Part shown: positions 35,265 to 44,007 of the stretch, piece after piece | How positions within the stretch are numbered: position 1 is the first letter of the stretch | Layout of the letters: the number at the start of each line of letters is the position of its first letter | Assembly: GCA_020852655.1 (NCBI GenBank) | Contig: JADZAI010000067.1 | Location: forward strand, 1-51,350 | Source of the DNA: Alphaproteobacteria bacterium | GTDB taxonomy: Bacteria; Pseudomonadota; Alphaproteobacteria; Micropepsales; Micropepsaceae | Length of the DNA: 51,350 bases | Direction of reading: 5' to 3' | Notes under the pieces: model-generated | Databases searched by the model: none | What the model was told of the DNA's origin: nothing | What the model saw: the letters and a program-made list of their open reading frames with translations, nothing else | Made by a program: the position numbers and the translations under genes

Positions 35265-36878
35265 CACCAGGCTGAGGGCGACCGCCTCGGCCACCTTGAT
35301 GCCGTCGATCGCCGCCGAGAGGATGCCGCCGGCATAGCCCGCGCCCTCGCCCGCCGGAAAAAGGCCCGGCATGGTGAGGCTCTGGAAATCCTTGCCGCGC
35401 GTCATGCGGACGGGCGAGGAGGTGCGGGTCTCGACGCCGGTCATGACCGCGTCGTCCATCGCGAAGCCGGCGATCTGCCGGGCGAAATGCTGCAGCGCCT
35501 CGCGGAGCGCGGCGACGGCGAAGTCCGGCAGGCAGAGCGACAGGTCGGTCGGGGTCACGCCGGGCCGGTAGGACGGCACGACATCGCCGAGCGAGGTGCT
35601 GGGGCGGCCGGCGAGGAAATCGCCGACGCGCTGGCCCGGCGCCTGATAGTTGGCGCCGCCGGCCGCAAACGCCTTCTCTTCCCAGTGCCGCTGGAAGGCG
35701 ATGCCGGCGAGCGGATCGCGCCCGGCGTCGCCGGGATAATCGTCGGGCGTGATGGCGACGACGAGGCCGGCATTGGCGTTGCGCTCCTTGCGCGAATACT
35801 GGCTCATGCCGTTGGTGACGAGGCGCCCCGGTTCCGACGCCGCGGCGACGACCGTGCCGCCCGGGCACATGCAGAAGGAATAGACCGAGCGTCCGTTCGC
35901 CGCGTGATAGGCGAGCTTGTAGTCGGCGGCGCCGAGAATGGGGTGGCCGGCGCTGGCCCCGAAGCGCGCCTTGTCGATGACCGATTGGGGATGCTCGATC
36001 CGGACGCCGATCGAGAAGGGCTTCGCCTCGAAGAAGACGCCGCGTTCGTGGAGCATCGCGAAAGTGTCGCGGGCGCTGTGGCCGAGCGCCATGACGAGCC
36101 GGTTGCAGGCGATCGTTTCGCCGCTCGCGAGAACGACACCGGCGATGCGCCTATCCTTGCCGGCGCCCTCCACGACGAGGTCGGCGACCTGGCTCTCGAA
36201 GCGGATTTCGCCGCCGAGCGCCTGGATCTTCTCGCGCATCGTCTCGACCATCGAGACGAGGCGGAAGGTGCCGATATGGGGCTTGGCGACGTAGAGGATT
36301 TCCTCCGGCGCGCCGGCGGCGACGAATTCCGCGAGCACCTTGCGGCCGAGATGACGCGGGTCCTTCACCTGGCTGTAGAGCTTGCCGTCGGAGAAGGTCC
36401 CTGCCCCGCCCTCGCCGAACTGCGCGTTGGATGCGGGGTTGAGCATCGCCTTGCGCCAGAAGCGGAAGGTGTCTTTCGTCCGTTCCCGGACGATCTTGCC
36501 GCGCTCCAGGATCAGCGGGCGAAACCCCATCTCCGCCAGGATGAGGCCGGCGAACAGCCCGCACGGCCCCATGCCAACGACGACGGGCCGCGGCGTGCCG
36601 CTCCGCGCCGACGCCACGGGGCGATAGGCCATGTCGGGCGCCGGGCCGACATGCGGGTCGCGGGCGAGGCGCTTCAGCAGGCCCGGTTCGTCGGCGACCT
36701 CGGCGTCGATCGTGTAGACGAGCTGGATCGCGTCGCGCTTGCGGGCATCCCAGGCGCGCTTGAAGACGGTGAAGCCGAGCAGCGCATCGGGCTTCAGGCC
36801 GAGCTTCTTCAACAGCGCCTTCTTCAGCGCCGGCTCGGGGTGATCGAGCGGCAGGCGCAATTCCTGGACCCGCAGCAT
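35250..36878 (-). CDS. FAD-dependent oxidoreductase of the COG2509 family
   Basis: A 542-residue soluble flavoprotein. An N-terminal domain (about 1-85: LRVQELRLPLDHPEPALKKA and FKRAWDARKRDAIQLVY) precedes the FAD Rossmann motif VVVGMGPCGLFAGLILAE near residue 99 and the family signature FGEGGAGTFSDGKLYS. Further on come YSFCMCPGGTVV and PAGEGAGYAGGILSAAIDG, which close the FAD site. The reaction is unknown. ATG 36878 directly follows the TGA of the DUF2461 gene (TGAATG), so it is the third gene of a coupled set with DUF2461 and the phosphoesterase. Confidence 0.92.
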   Translation of the reverse strand: MLRVQELRLPLDHPEPALKKALLKKLGLKPDALLGFTVFKRAWDARKRDAIQLVYTIDAEVADEPGLLKRLARDPHVGPAPDMAYRPVASARSGTPRPVVVGMGPCGLFAGLILAEMGFRPLILERGKIVRERTKDTFRFWRKAMLNPASNAQFGEGGAGTFSDGKLYSQVKDPRHLGRKVLAEFVAAGAPEEILYVAKPHIGTFRLVSMVETMREKIQALGGEIRFESQVADLVVEGAGKDRRIAGVVLASGETIACNRLVMALGHSARDTFAMLHERGVFFEAKPFSIGVRIEHPQSVIDKARFGASAGHPILGAADYKLAYHAANGRSVYSFCMCPGGTVVAAASEPGRLVTNGMSQYSRKERNANAGLVVAITPDDYPGDAGRDPLAGIAFQRHWEEKAFAAGGANYQAPGQRVGDFLAGRPSTSLGDVVPSYRPGVTPTDLSLCLPDFAVAALREALQHFARQIAGFAMDDAVMTGVETRTSSPVRMTRGKDFQSLTMPGLFPAGEGAGYAGGILSAAIDGIKVAEAVALSLVSQEP

Positions 36879-37550
36879 TCAGGCCGCCGCTTTCCACCCG
36901 AATCTGAGCAGCGGCTCGGCGTCGCGCACGAAGGCGACGAGCGTATCGACCAGCTTCGGGGTCGCGATATCCTTCGGGCTGAGGTCGCGGCTGACGACCA
37001 GGCCCTTGCGGCGGACGGCCGCGATAAGGCGTTCGTCGGTCAGGTGCTCGAAGCCCTTGGGCGTGCGCTTCAGCGACCACTCGTCGGAGAATTTCAGCTT
37101 GCCGGCGGCGAGCGCATCTTCCATCGCGAGATAGGCCTTGGGCGATTTCACGATGGCCTGGCGCAGCGCGGCGAGCGTCTCGGGCTCGGGGTGATACCAG
37201 CCGGCGGCGGTGAAGCAGCCGGCGGGGTCGATATGCACATAGAGCATGCCGCCGGTGTTCTTGGTGCCGTCGCGGTTCAGCACGAAGCCGGCATTGGTCT
37301 TGTAGGGCGATTTGTCCTTCGAGAAACGGGTGTCGCGGTGGATGCGGAAGACGGCCTTCCTGCGGTCGCCGCGCAGAGGAATCTTCGCCTTGCCGAGCGC
37401 TTCGGACAGCTCCTCGACGAGGTCGCCCATCGGCTCCTTCAGCTCGGCCTCGTAGAGCGCGCGGTTCTCGTCGAACCACGCCTTGGTCTGGTGGAAGCCG
37501 AGCGCCTTCAGGAAGTTCAGCGCCTTCGGCCCGAAGCCCGCGAAGCTCAT
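36879..37550 (-). CDS. DUF2461 (TIGR02453) family protein
   Basis: A 223-residue cytosolic protein of unknown function. The family signature is plain: FLKALGFHQTKAWFDENRALYE at the N-terminus (within residues 12-35), FRIHRDTRFSKDKSPYKTN in the middle and YVHIDPAGCFTAAGWYHPE afterwards. ATG 37550 overlaps the stop of the phosphoesterase gene (ATGA). The close coupling to a YmdB-like phosphoesterase and a COG2509 flavoprotein may hint at a shared role, but gene pairs in this window overlap often. Confidence 0.92.
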   Translation of the reverse strand: MSFAGFGPKALNFLKALGFHQTKAWFDENRALYEAELKEPMGDLVEELSEALGKAKIPLRGDRRKAVFRIHRDTRFSKDKSPYKTNAGFVLNRDGTKNTGGMLYVHIDPAGCFTAAGWYHPEPETLAALRQAIVKSPKAYLAMEDALAAGKLKFSDEWSLKRTPKGFEHLTDERLIAAVRRKGLVVSRDLSPKDIATPKLVDTLVAFVRDAEPLLRFGWKAAA

Positions 37551-38377
37551 GCGACCTCTTCGGCAAATTGCGGCAGGGAGGGTGCGAGGCGCCCGCCGGT
37601 TCGGACGGCGACGGCCTTGCGGGCGAGGCCGGTGCGGTCGTCGGTTTCCACGAAAAGGCCGCAGACGGTCGCGGGGCCTTCGGCGGGCTGCATCTTCCCG
37701 GCGGGGAGCTTCTGGACGAATTTGGCGAGCGGAATGCTGGGTTCGAAGCCGATCACCGAGTTGTAGTCGGCACAGGCCCCGGCGTCGGTCTGGAAGGCCG
37801 TGCCGCGGGGCAAGATCTGGGTGTCGGCGGTCGGCACATGCGAGTGGGTGCCGACGACCGCCGAGGCGCGTCCGTCGCACCAATGGCCCATCGCCATCTT
37901 CTCCGAGGTCGCCTCGGCGTGGACGTCGACCAGGATCGCGTCGGCCATAGTGCCCAGCGGACAGGCGTCGAGCTCCTTCTCGGCGGCGCGGAAGGGGCAG
38001 TCGAGCGGTTCCATGAAGACGCGGCCGAGGACATGGACGACGAGGACCTGGCGGCCGTCGCGGGCCGGGAACAGCCCTGCCCCGCGGCCCGGTGCGCCGG
38101 GCGGCAGGTTGGCCGGGCGCAGGATACGGGGCTCGCGCACGATATGGGTCAGCAGCTCGCGCTGGTCCCAGACATGGTTGCCCGTCGTGATGACGTCGGC
38201 CCCAGCGTCGAACACGTCGTTGGCGATCGACGCGGTCAGGCCGAAGCCGTGCGCCGCGTTCTCGGCATTCACGATCGCGAAATCGATGCCGAGCGTGCGG
38301 CGGAGATGGGGAAGTTCCCGGATGACGGCGTCACGGCCGGCCTTGCCGACGATGTCGCCCAAGAAGAGCAAGCGCAT
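37547..38377 (-). CDS. YmdB-like metallophosphoesterase (TIGR00282)
   Basis: A 276-residue calcineurin-type phosphoesterase. Metal-binding motifs appear in order: FLGDIVGKAGRDAV, NAENAAHGFGLT, TTGNHVWDQREL, DVHAEATSEKMAMGHWCDG and VGTHSHVPTAD. In Bacillus, YmdB hydrolyses cyclic nucleotides such as cAMP and influences biofilm choice; in alphaproteobacteria the gene usually lies next to the 5-formyltetrahydrofolate cyclo-ligase gene, as here (63 bases apart). Stop overlaps the DUF2461 start. Confidence 0.95.
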   Translation of the reverse strand: MRLLFLGDIVGKAGRDAVIRELPHLRRTLGIDFAIVNAENAAHGFGLTASIANDVFDAGADVITTGNHVWDQRELLTHIVREPRILRPANLPPGAPGRGAGLFPARDGRQVLVVHVLGRVFMEPLDCPFRAAEKELDACPLGTMADAILVDVHAEATSEKMAMGHWCDGRASAVVGTHSHVPTADTQILPRGTAFQTDAGACADYNSVIGFEPSIPLAKFVQKLPAGKMQPAEGPATVCGLFVETDDRTGLARKAVAVRTGGRLAPSLPQFAEEVA

Positions 38378-38440
38378 GCGGCCTACATAGTGGATCGCCC
38401 GGCCGTTGGGTATGACCCCGCCGGCACGCCGGCGACGGCT

Positions 38441-39073
38441 TCAGGCCGGCTCGGGACAGTGGAGCGCGCCTTCTTCGGTGACGATCCAGTCGAGGCGCTG
38501 GTCGTGGCCCTCGCGCGGCACTTCCAGGATATGCTGGGCGGCGAAGGCGCAGCCGACGGTGAGGACGGGCTTGCGCGCCTTCAGTTCGGCAATGGTCCGG
38601 TCGTAGAAACCGCCGCCGCGGCCGAGGCGATGGCCGGCGGTGTCGAAGGCGACGAGCGGGACGATGAGGACGTCCGGGTCGATCGCCGCCGCCCCGGCGC
38701 CGGGGTGGCGCGCCCCGAACTGGCCGGCGACCAGCTTCTCGCCCGGCCGCCAGCGGCGGAAGCTGAGCGGTGCCGCACGGCGTTCGATGACCGGCAGGCC
38801 GACCGGGTGACCGGCCGCGACCAGGCGCTGAAGCAGCAGGGTCGGATCGATTTCGGACTTGAGCGGGGCATAGGCGCCCACCGCCGCCCCGGCCGGCAGG
38901 GTGATTGCGGCGAGGAAAGCCTGCGCGACGCGCGCGGCCGCGTCCTCGCCATAGGCCGCGGCCGAGGCGCGGGCGGCGAGGAGCGCCTTGCGGCGGAGGA
39001 CGGTCTTGGCGTCGGCGACGGCGGCGGCTTCGCTCAGGGCTGGCTCGAACTGAAAGCGGGCGGGACCAGACAA
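38441..39073 (-). CDS. ygfA: 5-formyltetrahydrofolate cyclo-ligase
   Basis: A protein of about 200 residues that converts 5-formyl-THF to 5,10-methenyl-THF using ATP. Family segments: AKTVLRRKALLAARA near the N-terminus, LPVIERRAAPLSFRRW, PLVAFDTAGHRLGRGGGFYDR and a C-terminal HDQRLDWIVTEEG. There is no ATG or GTG before the conserved Lys/Arg region: the only usual start codon is TTG 39073, which lies inside the predicted 6S RNA; CTG 39037 is another option. A stop codon at 39095-39097 limits any longer version. Cotranscription with 6S RNA, as in E. coli, is likely. Confidence 0.88.
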   Translation of the reverse strand: MSGPARFQFEPALSEAAAVADAKTVLRRKALLAARASAAAYGEDAAARVAQAFLAAITLPAGAAVGAYAPLKSEIDPTLLLQRLVAAGHPVGLPVIERRAAPLSFRRWRPGEKLVAGQFGARHPGAGAAAIDPDVLIVPLVAFDTAGHRLGRGGGFYDRTIAELKARKPVLTVGCAFAAQHILEVPREGHDQRLDWIVTEEGALHCPEPA

Positions 39074-39226
39074 CGCCGTCGAAGGATTGGATCCTCATGG
39101 GCCTGCAGATGCAGGTGGGCGCCATGTGTCCGGGCCCACGGGCCCGGACAGGGACAGCTCCCAATGAGAACCATTAAGGCCCCTGGGCATCGCAACTTCT
39201 AACGCACGGACCAGTAAGCCCGCCCG
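39056..39226 (-). ncRNA. ssrS: 6S RNA
   Basis: Regulator of sigma70-RNA polymerase that mimics an open promoter. A 9-bp terminal stem (GCGGGCGGG at 39227-39219 with CCCGCCCGC at 39064-39056) closes about 170 bases. Inside, the minus strand reads GGGAGCTGTCCC..., GGGCCCGTGGGCCC, CATGGCGCCCACCTGC and CATGAGGATCCAATCC, which I recall as alphaproteobacterial 6S segments. TATATT (39237-39232) is a fitting -10 box. Its place directly upstream of the cyclo-ligase gene is the classical ssrS-ygfA order. Ends are approximate. Confidence 0.85.
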
Positions 39227-39277
39227 CCGCCAATATAGGGGCGCGCCGGGCCAACGCAAAATCCCGGAGGCGGCGCG

Positions 39278-39616
39278 TCAGCCGGGCCCGGGGCTGACCC
39301 TCAGTTTCGCCGCCGCAACGATCTCCGGCGCCATCATGCGGGCATTGACGCCCATGCGGTCGTGGCTCTTGTCGACCGGCGCCCAGTGCGTCGTGCAGCC
39401 GCAGGTCCGGCAGGTGTGGAATTCCAGGACCTCGTCCTGCCATTTGTAGATGAAGGTTGCGCCTTCGGGCGAGGTGATCCGGACCTGCCGCGGTGCATAG
39501 TAACTCCACAGCGCGCCGAGGCGGCGGCAGATGGAGCAGCGGCAGTCGAGCAGCTCGGCGGGCGCCGCCTCGATCTCCATCCGCACGGCACCGCAGTGAC
39601 AGGAGGCCTCGATCAT
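39278..39616 (-). CDS. GFA / CENP-V domain zinc protein (second copy in window)
   Basis: A 112-residue GFA-fold protein with cysteine clusters SCHCGAV (5-11), CRCSICRRLG (about 26-35) and CRTCGCTTHW (about 70-79), followed by NARMMAPEI. GAGGGAG precedes ATG 39616 at good spacing. It is only distantly like the GFA protein at 27309-27707 and does not look like a recent duplicate. It lies just upstream of 6S RNA on the same strand and is divergent from the P-type ATPase. Substrate unknown. Confidence 0.88.
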   Translation of the reverse strand: MIEASCHCGAVRMEIEAAPAELLDCRCSICRRLGALWSYYAPRQVRITSPEGATFIYKWQDEVLEFHTCRTCGCTTHWAPVDKSHDRMGVNARMMAPEIVAAAKLRVSPGPG

Positions 39617-39772
39617 CGCCCTGCTCCCTCATGACGCTGCGCCGCGCAGACCTTCACGCTAGCGATCGCTTCGCCCCCTGCCAACGGCTTGACGATACCG
39701 TCGTTCCGGCGCGGTGATGGCAATTGTGCCGCGACTGCTGCGGCTCCTGCACCTGGGTGGCTTCCTGCCGCG

Positions 39773-42313
39773 ATGACGTTCGATCCCAGCCACGGCCTGA
39801 CCGGCGCCGAGGCGCAGGCGCGCCTGACATCCTGCGGCGCCAACGAGTTGCCGCAACCTGCCTCCCGCAGCTGGCCGCGCATCGTGCTGGAGACGATGCG
39901 CGAACCCATGTTCCTGCTGCTCATGGGCGCGGCGGTGCTCTATCTCGTGCTCGGCGATCTCGGTGAAGGGCTGTTCCTTGTCGCCGGCGCCGGCGCGTCG
40001 ATCGGCCTCGTCGTCATTCAGGAAGTGCGCAGCGAACGCGCCCTTGCCGCTCTGCGCGAATTGTCCCAGCCCAAGGCGCGCGTCATCCGGGAGGGTTCCA
40101 TGCGGATCGTCCCGGCCCGCGAGGTGGTGCCTGGCGATACGCTGCTCGTCGGCGAGGGCGAACGCATACCGGCAGATGCACTGCTGGCCGGGGGCGAGGT
40201 GATGTCGGTCGACGAGTCCGCCCTGACCGGCGAATCCGCCCCGGTCACCAAGTCGCCGGCCGCCGCAAATCCGCAACTGGAAGCGGCACCGGTTCCCGGC
40301 GCCGACCGGACACCCTGGCTGTTCGCCGGGACGCTGGCTGTTCGCGGCCAGGGCGTCGCTATCGTCGCGCGCACGGGATCCCGCTCGGCGCTGGGCGCGA
40401 TCGGCGCCTCGTTGGCGGCGATTGTCGACGAGCCGACGCCGCTCCAGAAGAATGCCGGGAGACTGGTGACGCTGCTCGGGCTGCTGGCGCTTGCGTTTTG
40501 CGGGCTGGTGACGGTCGCCTATGGCCTTATCGAGGGCGCCTGGATCGCCGGCGTGCTGTCCGGCATCACGGTCGCCATCGCCCTGATCCCGGAAGAGTTT
40601 CCCATGGTGCTTGCGGTCTTCCTCGCGCTCGGGGCCTGGAGGATGGCGCGCAGCAACGTTCTCACGCGCCGGAGCGCGACGATCGAGTCGCTCGGGCGGG
40701 CAACGGTCCTGTGCGTCGACAAGACCGGGACGCTGACCGAAAACCGGATGCGCGTTGCACGCCTGTGGGCGGCGGACGGCGGCGACATCGCGATCGAGGG
40801 GACAAGCGCGGGGAAAGCGGGATGGCGACAGCTCCTGGAGGTGGCAGCGCTGGCATCGGCGGTCCGGCCTGTCGACCCGATGGACCGGGCGATACGCGAA
40901 CAGGCCGCATTGCCGCCCGAGGCGCGCGAACCCGAGCGCATATGGCCGCTGCGGCCGTCGCTTCTGGCGGTGGTCCAAGCCTGGCGGCGTCCGGGCGAGG
41001 AACGCATCCTTGCCGCAAAGGGGGCGCCCGAGGCGATCTTTACGCTATGCCGGCTGGGGCAGGATGAAATCGTCCGCCTGCATGGCGTCGTGCAGCGCTA
41101 CGCCGATGGCGGATTGCGTGTGCTCGGCGCCGCGTCCGCACGGATCGACGGACCGCCGGACATGAATCCGGAGGACGTGCCTTTCGCCTTCGCCGGCCTC
41201 GTCGGATTCCGCGATCCGCTGCGCAGCGGCGTTCCCGCCGCACTCGCGGAAGCGCACGCGGCCGGGATCACCGTCGTCATGATCACCGGCGATCATCCCG
41301 CAACCGCAAAGGCAATCGGGGCCGCTGCGGGGCTGGATACCGAGGCCGGCATACTACTCGGCGCGGAGGTGGTGGCGCTGCCGCCAGCAGAACTCGAAGA
41401 TCGCCTGCGGCACGTCCGCGTCTGCGCACGGATATCGCCGGAGCAAAAGCTGCGGATCGTCGAGGCCCTGAAGGCGAACGGCGAGATCGTGGCGATGACG
41501 GGCGACGGCGTCAACGACGCGCCGGCGCTCGAGGCCGCACATGTCGGCATCGCGATGGGACGCCGCGGTACCGATGTGGCCCGCGAAGCGGCCGACCTCG
41601 TCCTGCTCGACGACAGCTTCTCCTCGATCGTCGCCGGCGTGCGCCTGGGCCGGCGCATCTTCGAAAATCTCCGCCGCGCCCTCACCTATATCACGGCGAT
41701 CCACGTCCCGATTGCGGGCCTCGCGATCGCCCCGGTCGTGTTCGGACTGCCCCCGTTGCTCCTGCCCATGCACGTGGTGCTGATGGAACTCGCGATCGAT
41801 CCCACCTGCGCCCTGGTGTTCGAAGCCGAGCCGAGCGATGCCGACGCGATGAAGCGCCGGCCCCCGCGGCCAGGCGAGCCGCTCTTTGGCCTCTCACAGG
41901 TCGCCGCCGCGCTGATCCAAGGTGTCGGCGTGTTCGCCGGCGTGCTCGGGCTCTATCTCTGGGCTCTGGCAAACCTTCCGCAAGCCGAGGCGCGCGGCGC
42001 CGCGTTCGTCGCGCTGGTGCTGGGCAATCTCGTCCTCGCCTTCGCCGATTCGGCCTCGGGCGGGCCACCCTTCGCTGCGCACCGGCGCGCCTACTGGACC
42101 ATCGCGGCGGCGATTGGCGTGCTGCTCGCCTGCATCCTCGGCATCCCGGACATCGCCGGCCTTTTCGGCGTCGCGATGCCCGGGCCGTTGGCCTTCCTGT
42201 TCGCCGGGGCCACCGCGTTGACCTGCGGGGGCTGGCCGTGGCTGGCGCGCCGCGCAGCCGAAGCGCCGGGGCGAAGGCAGGCAGCGGCCGAAGCACGCGC
42301 CGTCAGTGGCTGA
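39773..42313 (+). CDS. Cation-transporting P-type ATPase with PEEFP motif
   Basis: An 846-residue inner-membrane pump of the P2/P3-like architecture: cation-ATPase N-terminal domain (SHGLTGAEAQARLTSCGANE), actuator motif ALTGESAPV (150-158), phosphorylation site DKTGTLTEN (Asp316), hinge MTGDGVNDAPALEAAHVGIA and six C-terminal helices. The membrane ion-site motif is PEEFP at 273-277 instead of PEGLP of calcium pumps or PEMLP of MgtA, placing it in a subfamily whose ion is not known to me. ATG 39773 fits the family; its ribosome site is weak. The 3' end overlaps the convergent universal stress gene by 11 bases. Confidence 0.9.
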   Translation: MTFDPSHGLTGAEAQARLTSCGANELPQPASRSWPRIVLETMREPMFLLLMGAAVLYLVLGDLGEGLFLVAGAGASIGLVVIQEVRSERALAALRELSQPKARVIREGSMRIVPAREVVPGDTLLVGEGERIPADALLAGGEVMSVDESALTGESAPVTKSPAAANPQLEAAPVPGADRTPWLFAGTLAVRGQGVAIVARTGSRSALGAIGASLAAIVDEPTPLQKNAGRLVTLLGLLALAFCGLVTVAYGLIEGAWIAGVLSGITVAIALIPEEFPMVLAVFLALGAWRMARSNVLTRRSATIESLGRATVLCVDKTGTLTENRMRVARLWAADGGDIAIEGTSAGKAGWRQLLEVAALASAVRPVDPMDRAIREQAALPPEAREPERIWPLRPSLLAVVQAWRRPGEERILAAKGAPEAIFTLCRLGQDEIVRLHGVVQRYADGGLRVLGAASARIDGPPDMNPEDVPFAFAGLVGFRDPLRSGVPAALAEAHAAGITVVMITGDHPATAKAIGAAAGLDTEAGILLGAEVVALPPAELEDRLRHVRVCARISPEQKLRIVEALKANGEIVAMTGDGVNDAPALEAAHVGIAMGRRGTDVAREAADLVLLDDSFSSIVAGVRLGRRIFENLRRALTYITAIHVPIAGLAIAPVVFGLPPLLLPMHVVLMELAIDPTCALVFEAEPSDADAMKRRPPRPGEPLFGLSQVAAALIQGVGVFAGVLGLYLWALANLPQAEARGAAFVALVLGNLVLAFADSASGGPPFAAHRRAYWTIAAAIGVLLACILGIPDIAGLFGVAMPGPLAFLFAGATALTCGGWPWLARRAAEAPGRRQAAAEARAVSG

Positions 42314-43139
42314 GCAGGCAGGGGATCGGCGTGTGGTCGAGAATGTCCCGGGTGACGCCGCCGAAGACCCATTCCTTGAAACGGCTGCGGCCATAGGCGC
42401 CGGCGACGAGCAGCGTGGCGTCGACGCGTTCGGCGATCTCGAAGACCGCATCGCTGTCGGCGCGGCCATGCCGCGGCTCGGCGACCGCCTTGGCACCCAG
42501 CCCGTGGGCGCTGAGGTAAGCGACGACGGCGGCGGCTTCGGGGCCGGCTTCGTCGCCGCCGACCGCGCAGACGAAGACTTCGTCGGCCCGGGCGAGGAAG
42601 GGCAGCGCGTCGGCAACCGCGCGGCGCGATTCACGGCTGCTCTTCCAGGCGATGGCGACCCGCGCCGCGCTGAAGCGGGTCGCCGACGGCGGCACCACCA
42701 GCAGCGGCCGGCCGAGCTGGAGGATGACGTCGCCGGGGTCGACGCCGATGAAGGCGTCACAGGCGTCGCCGGTGCCGTTGCGGCCGAGGACGATCGCGTC
42801 GGCGGCTCCCGCCTGGTGCAACAGGAAGGGCACGGCGTCGGTTTCGAGCGAGGATTTCCACGCCGCGCGCGGGGCGTTCGCCGCTTCGAAATTCGTGCGT
42901 GCGATCCCGACCGCGGCCTCCACCCGGCGCCGCGCTTCCTCGATGATCTGCGGCTGGTACGCCAGCAATTCGTCGCCGAGCGGGCTGTAGGACGGGATCA
43001 GCGGCCGGGCGGCTGCGACGCCCGTCAGCTCCGCGCCGAAGGCATCGGCGAGCGAGGCGGCCCAGCCGGTGCGATCGCGCGCCGACGGCGCGGTGTCCAC
43101 GCTGACCAGAATCCGGCGGATGAGATGTTCCAGAGCCAC
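42303..43139 (-). CDS. Tandem-domain universal stress protein (UspA family)
   Basis: A 278-residue protein with two Usp domains: the first begins RRILVSVDTAPSARDRTGWA and contains AIVLGRNG, the second includes RVAIAWKSSRESRRAVADAL and the nucleotide-binding end VAGAYGRSRFKEWVFGGVT. Such proteins are induced under energy or oxygen limitation in many alphaproteobacteria. Start is GTG 43139, supported by GGGAGG 6 bases upstream; the frame open to 43319 lacks similarity. Tail-to-tail with the P-type ATPase and divergent from the secreted protein at 43318. Confidence 0.92.
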   Translation of the reverse strand: MALEHLIRRILVSVDTAPSARDRTGWAASLADAFGAELTGVAAARPLIPSYSPLGDELLAYQPQIIEEARRRVEAAVGIARTNFEAANAPRAAWKSSLETDAVPFLLHQAGAADAIVLGRNGTGDACDAFIGVDPGDVILQLGRPLLVVPPSATRFSAARVAIAWKSSRESRRAVADALPFLARADEVFVCAVGGDEAGPEAAAVVAYLSAHGLGAKAVAEPRHGRADSDAVFEIAERVDATLLVAGAYGRSRFKEWVFGGVTRDILDHTPIPCLLSH

Positions 43140-43317
43140 GGCTACCCTCCCCTTTTTCCCTGCCGGCCAAGCGACGGTTTTCGGCGGGCATAGATTCGCC
43201 GTCCTGCGGCAACCTGCAAGGGCGGTGATATACGGATGCGCCCCCAACGGCCATCCGGTGACGCCGAACGCAATGCCGACATATTGGCCTGTCACCGCTT
43301 CTTCGAGGGACCGAACC

Positions 43318-43926
43318 ATGACCGCTCACCGCCGCCTGCTGCCCGTCCTTGCCGCCGCGGCGCTGCTGCTGGCCGCCGCGAACGACGCCGCGGCGTGCGC
43401 CTGCTGCACCCATCGCGGGCAGCGCAATGTCGGCATGCAGGACTTCGACAGCGGCAAGCGGGCGCAGGTCGAGGAGATGGTCTTCCAGCCGGCGGCCGAA
43501 CTCTATGTCGGCGAGGCCGACTACGAGACGGTCGAGGGCATCGCCGCGGCGGAGGGCAACTACACGCTCGCGGTGACACGCGACGCGGCGGCGCTGACAT
43601 TCGCCTTCAGGGGCACGGCGGGCGCGGGCGGGAGCCTGACGTTGGCGCTGCCCGGGCGCGTGTCGGTGTTCGAGGTCGATACCCGCGATGCCCCCGACAG
43701 CGGCATGGGGCCGCCGCTCTACAAGGAGTGGAAGCTGACGGGGACGGTGAAGGGCACCGGCGATTTCGCGGCGGCATCGGCGGCGGGGCAGAGGCTGACG
43801 CTGATCCTGCACGGCAGCGGCAACAGCTGCACGAGTTCGATCGACTTCGCGCACTGGACGCTGGTGATGGAAGGCCCGAAGGCCAACTACACGCTGCTCG
43901 GGGATTTGCGGCAGCCGGAGCAGTAG
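43318..43926 (+). CDS. Secreted protein of unknown function with CxCC motif
   Basis: A 202-residue protein with a signal peptide (hydrophobic core LLPVLAAAALLLAAA, probable cut at DAAA-CACC). The mature N-terminus starts CACCTHRGQR, three clustered cysteines that could bind metal; another pair is not obvious except NSCTSSIDF near the C-terminus. The body has many short strands, suggesting a beta-sandwich. GGGA precedes ATG 43318. No domain recognised. The gene is divergent from the universal stress gene; a lipoprotein reading is less likely because the residues before the first Cys (AAA) do not make a good lipobox. Confidence 0.78.
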   Translation: MTAHRRLLPVLAAAALLLAAANDAAACACCTHRGQRNVGMQDFDSGKRAQVEEMVFQPAAELYVGEADYETVEGIAAAEGNYTLAVTRDAAALTFAFRGTAGAGGSLTLALPGRVSVFEVDTRDAPDSGMGPPLYKEWKLTGTVKGTGDFAAASAAGQRLTLILHGSGNSCTSSIDFAHWTLVMEGPKANYTLLGDLRQPEQ

Positions 43927-43962
43927 GGGCATCATAGCGGGGCAATCATCGCTGCCCTTCAC

Positions 43963-44007
43963 CCCCCTTTGTCATTTGCCGGACGTGTTCCGGCGATGAC
44001 AAGGGGG
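43963..44007. repeat. Palindromic intergenic repeat (GTCAT-GCCGGA type)
   Basis: A long hairpin of about 19 bp with one bulge and one mismatch: CCCCCTTTGTCATTTGCCGGA with its complement ending GATGACAAGGGGG, loop CGTGT. This resembles the widespread alphaproteobacterial repeat around GTCATTGCCGG...CCGGCAAT. It lies between convergent stops of the secreted-protein gene and zapA, so it can serve as a bidirectional terminator. Confidence 0.75.

Noticed and set aside
35487..39202. Two long plus-strand open frames (759 and 544 codons)
   Set aside because: Antisense to the FAD oxidoreductase, DUF2461, phosphoesterase and cyclo-ligase genes; no recognisable domains.
27309..39616. The two GFA genes considered as a recent duplication
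   Set aside because: Spacing of cysteine clusters and flanking residues differ strongly; they share only the fold's motifs.
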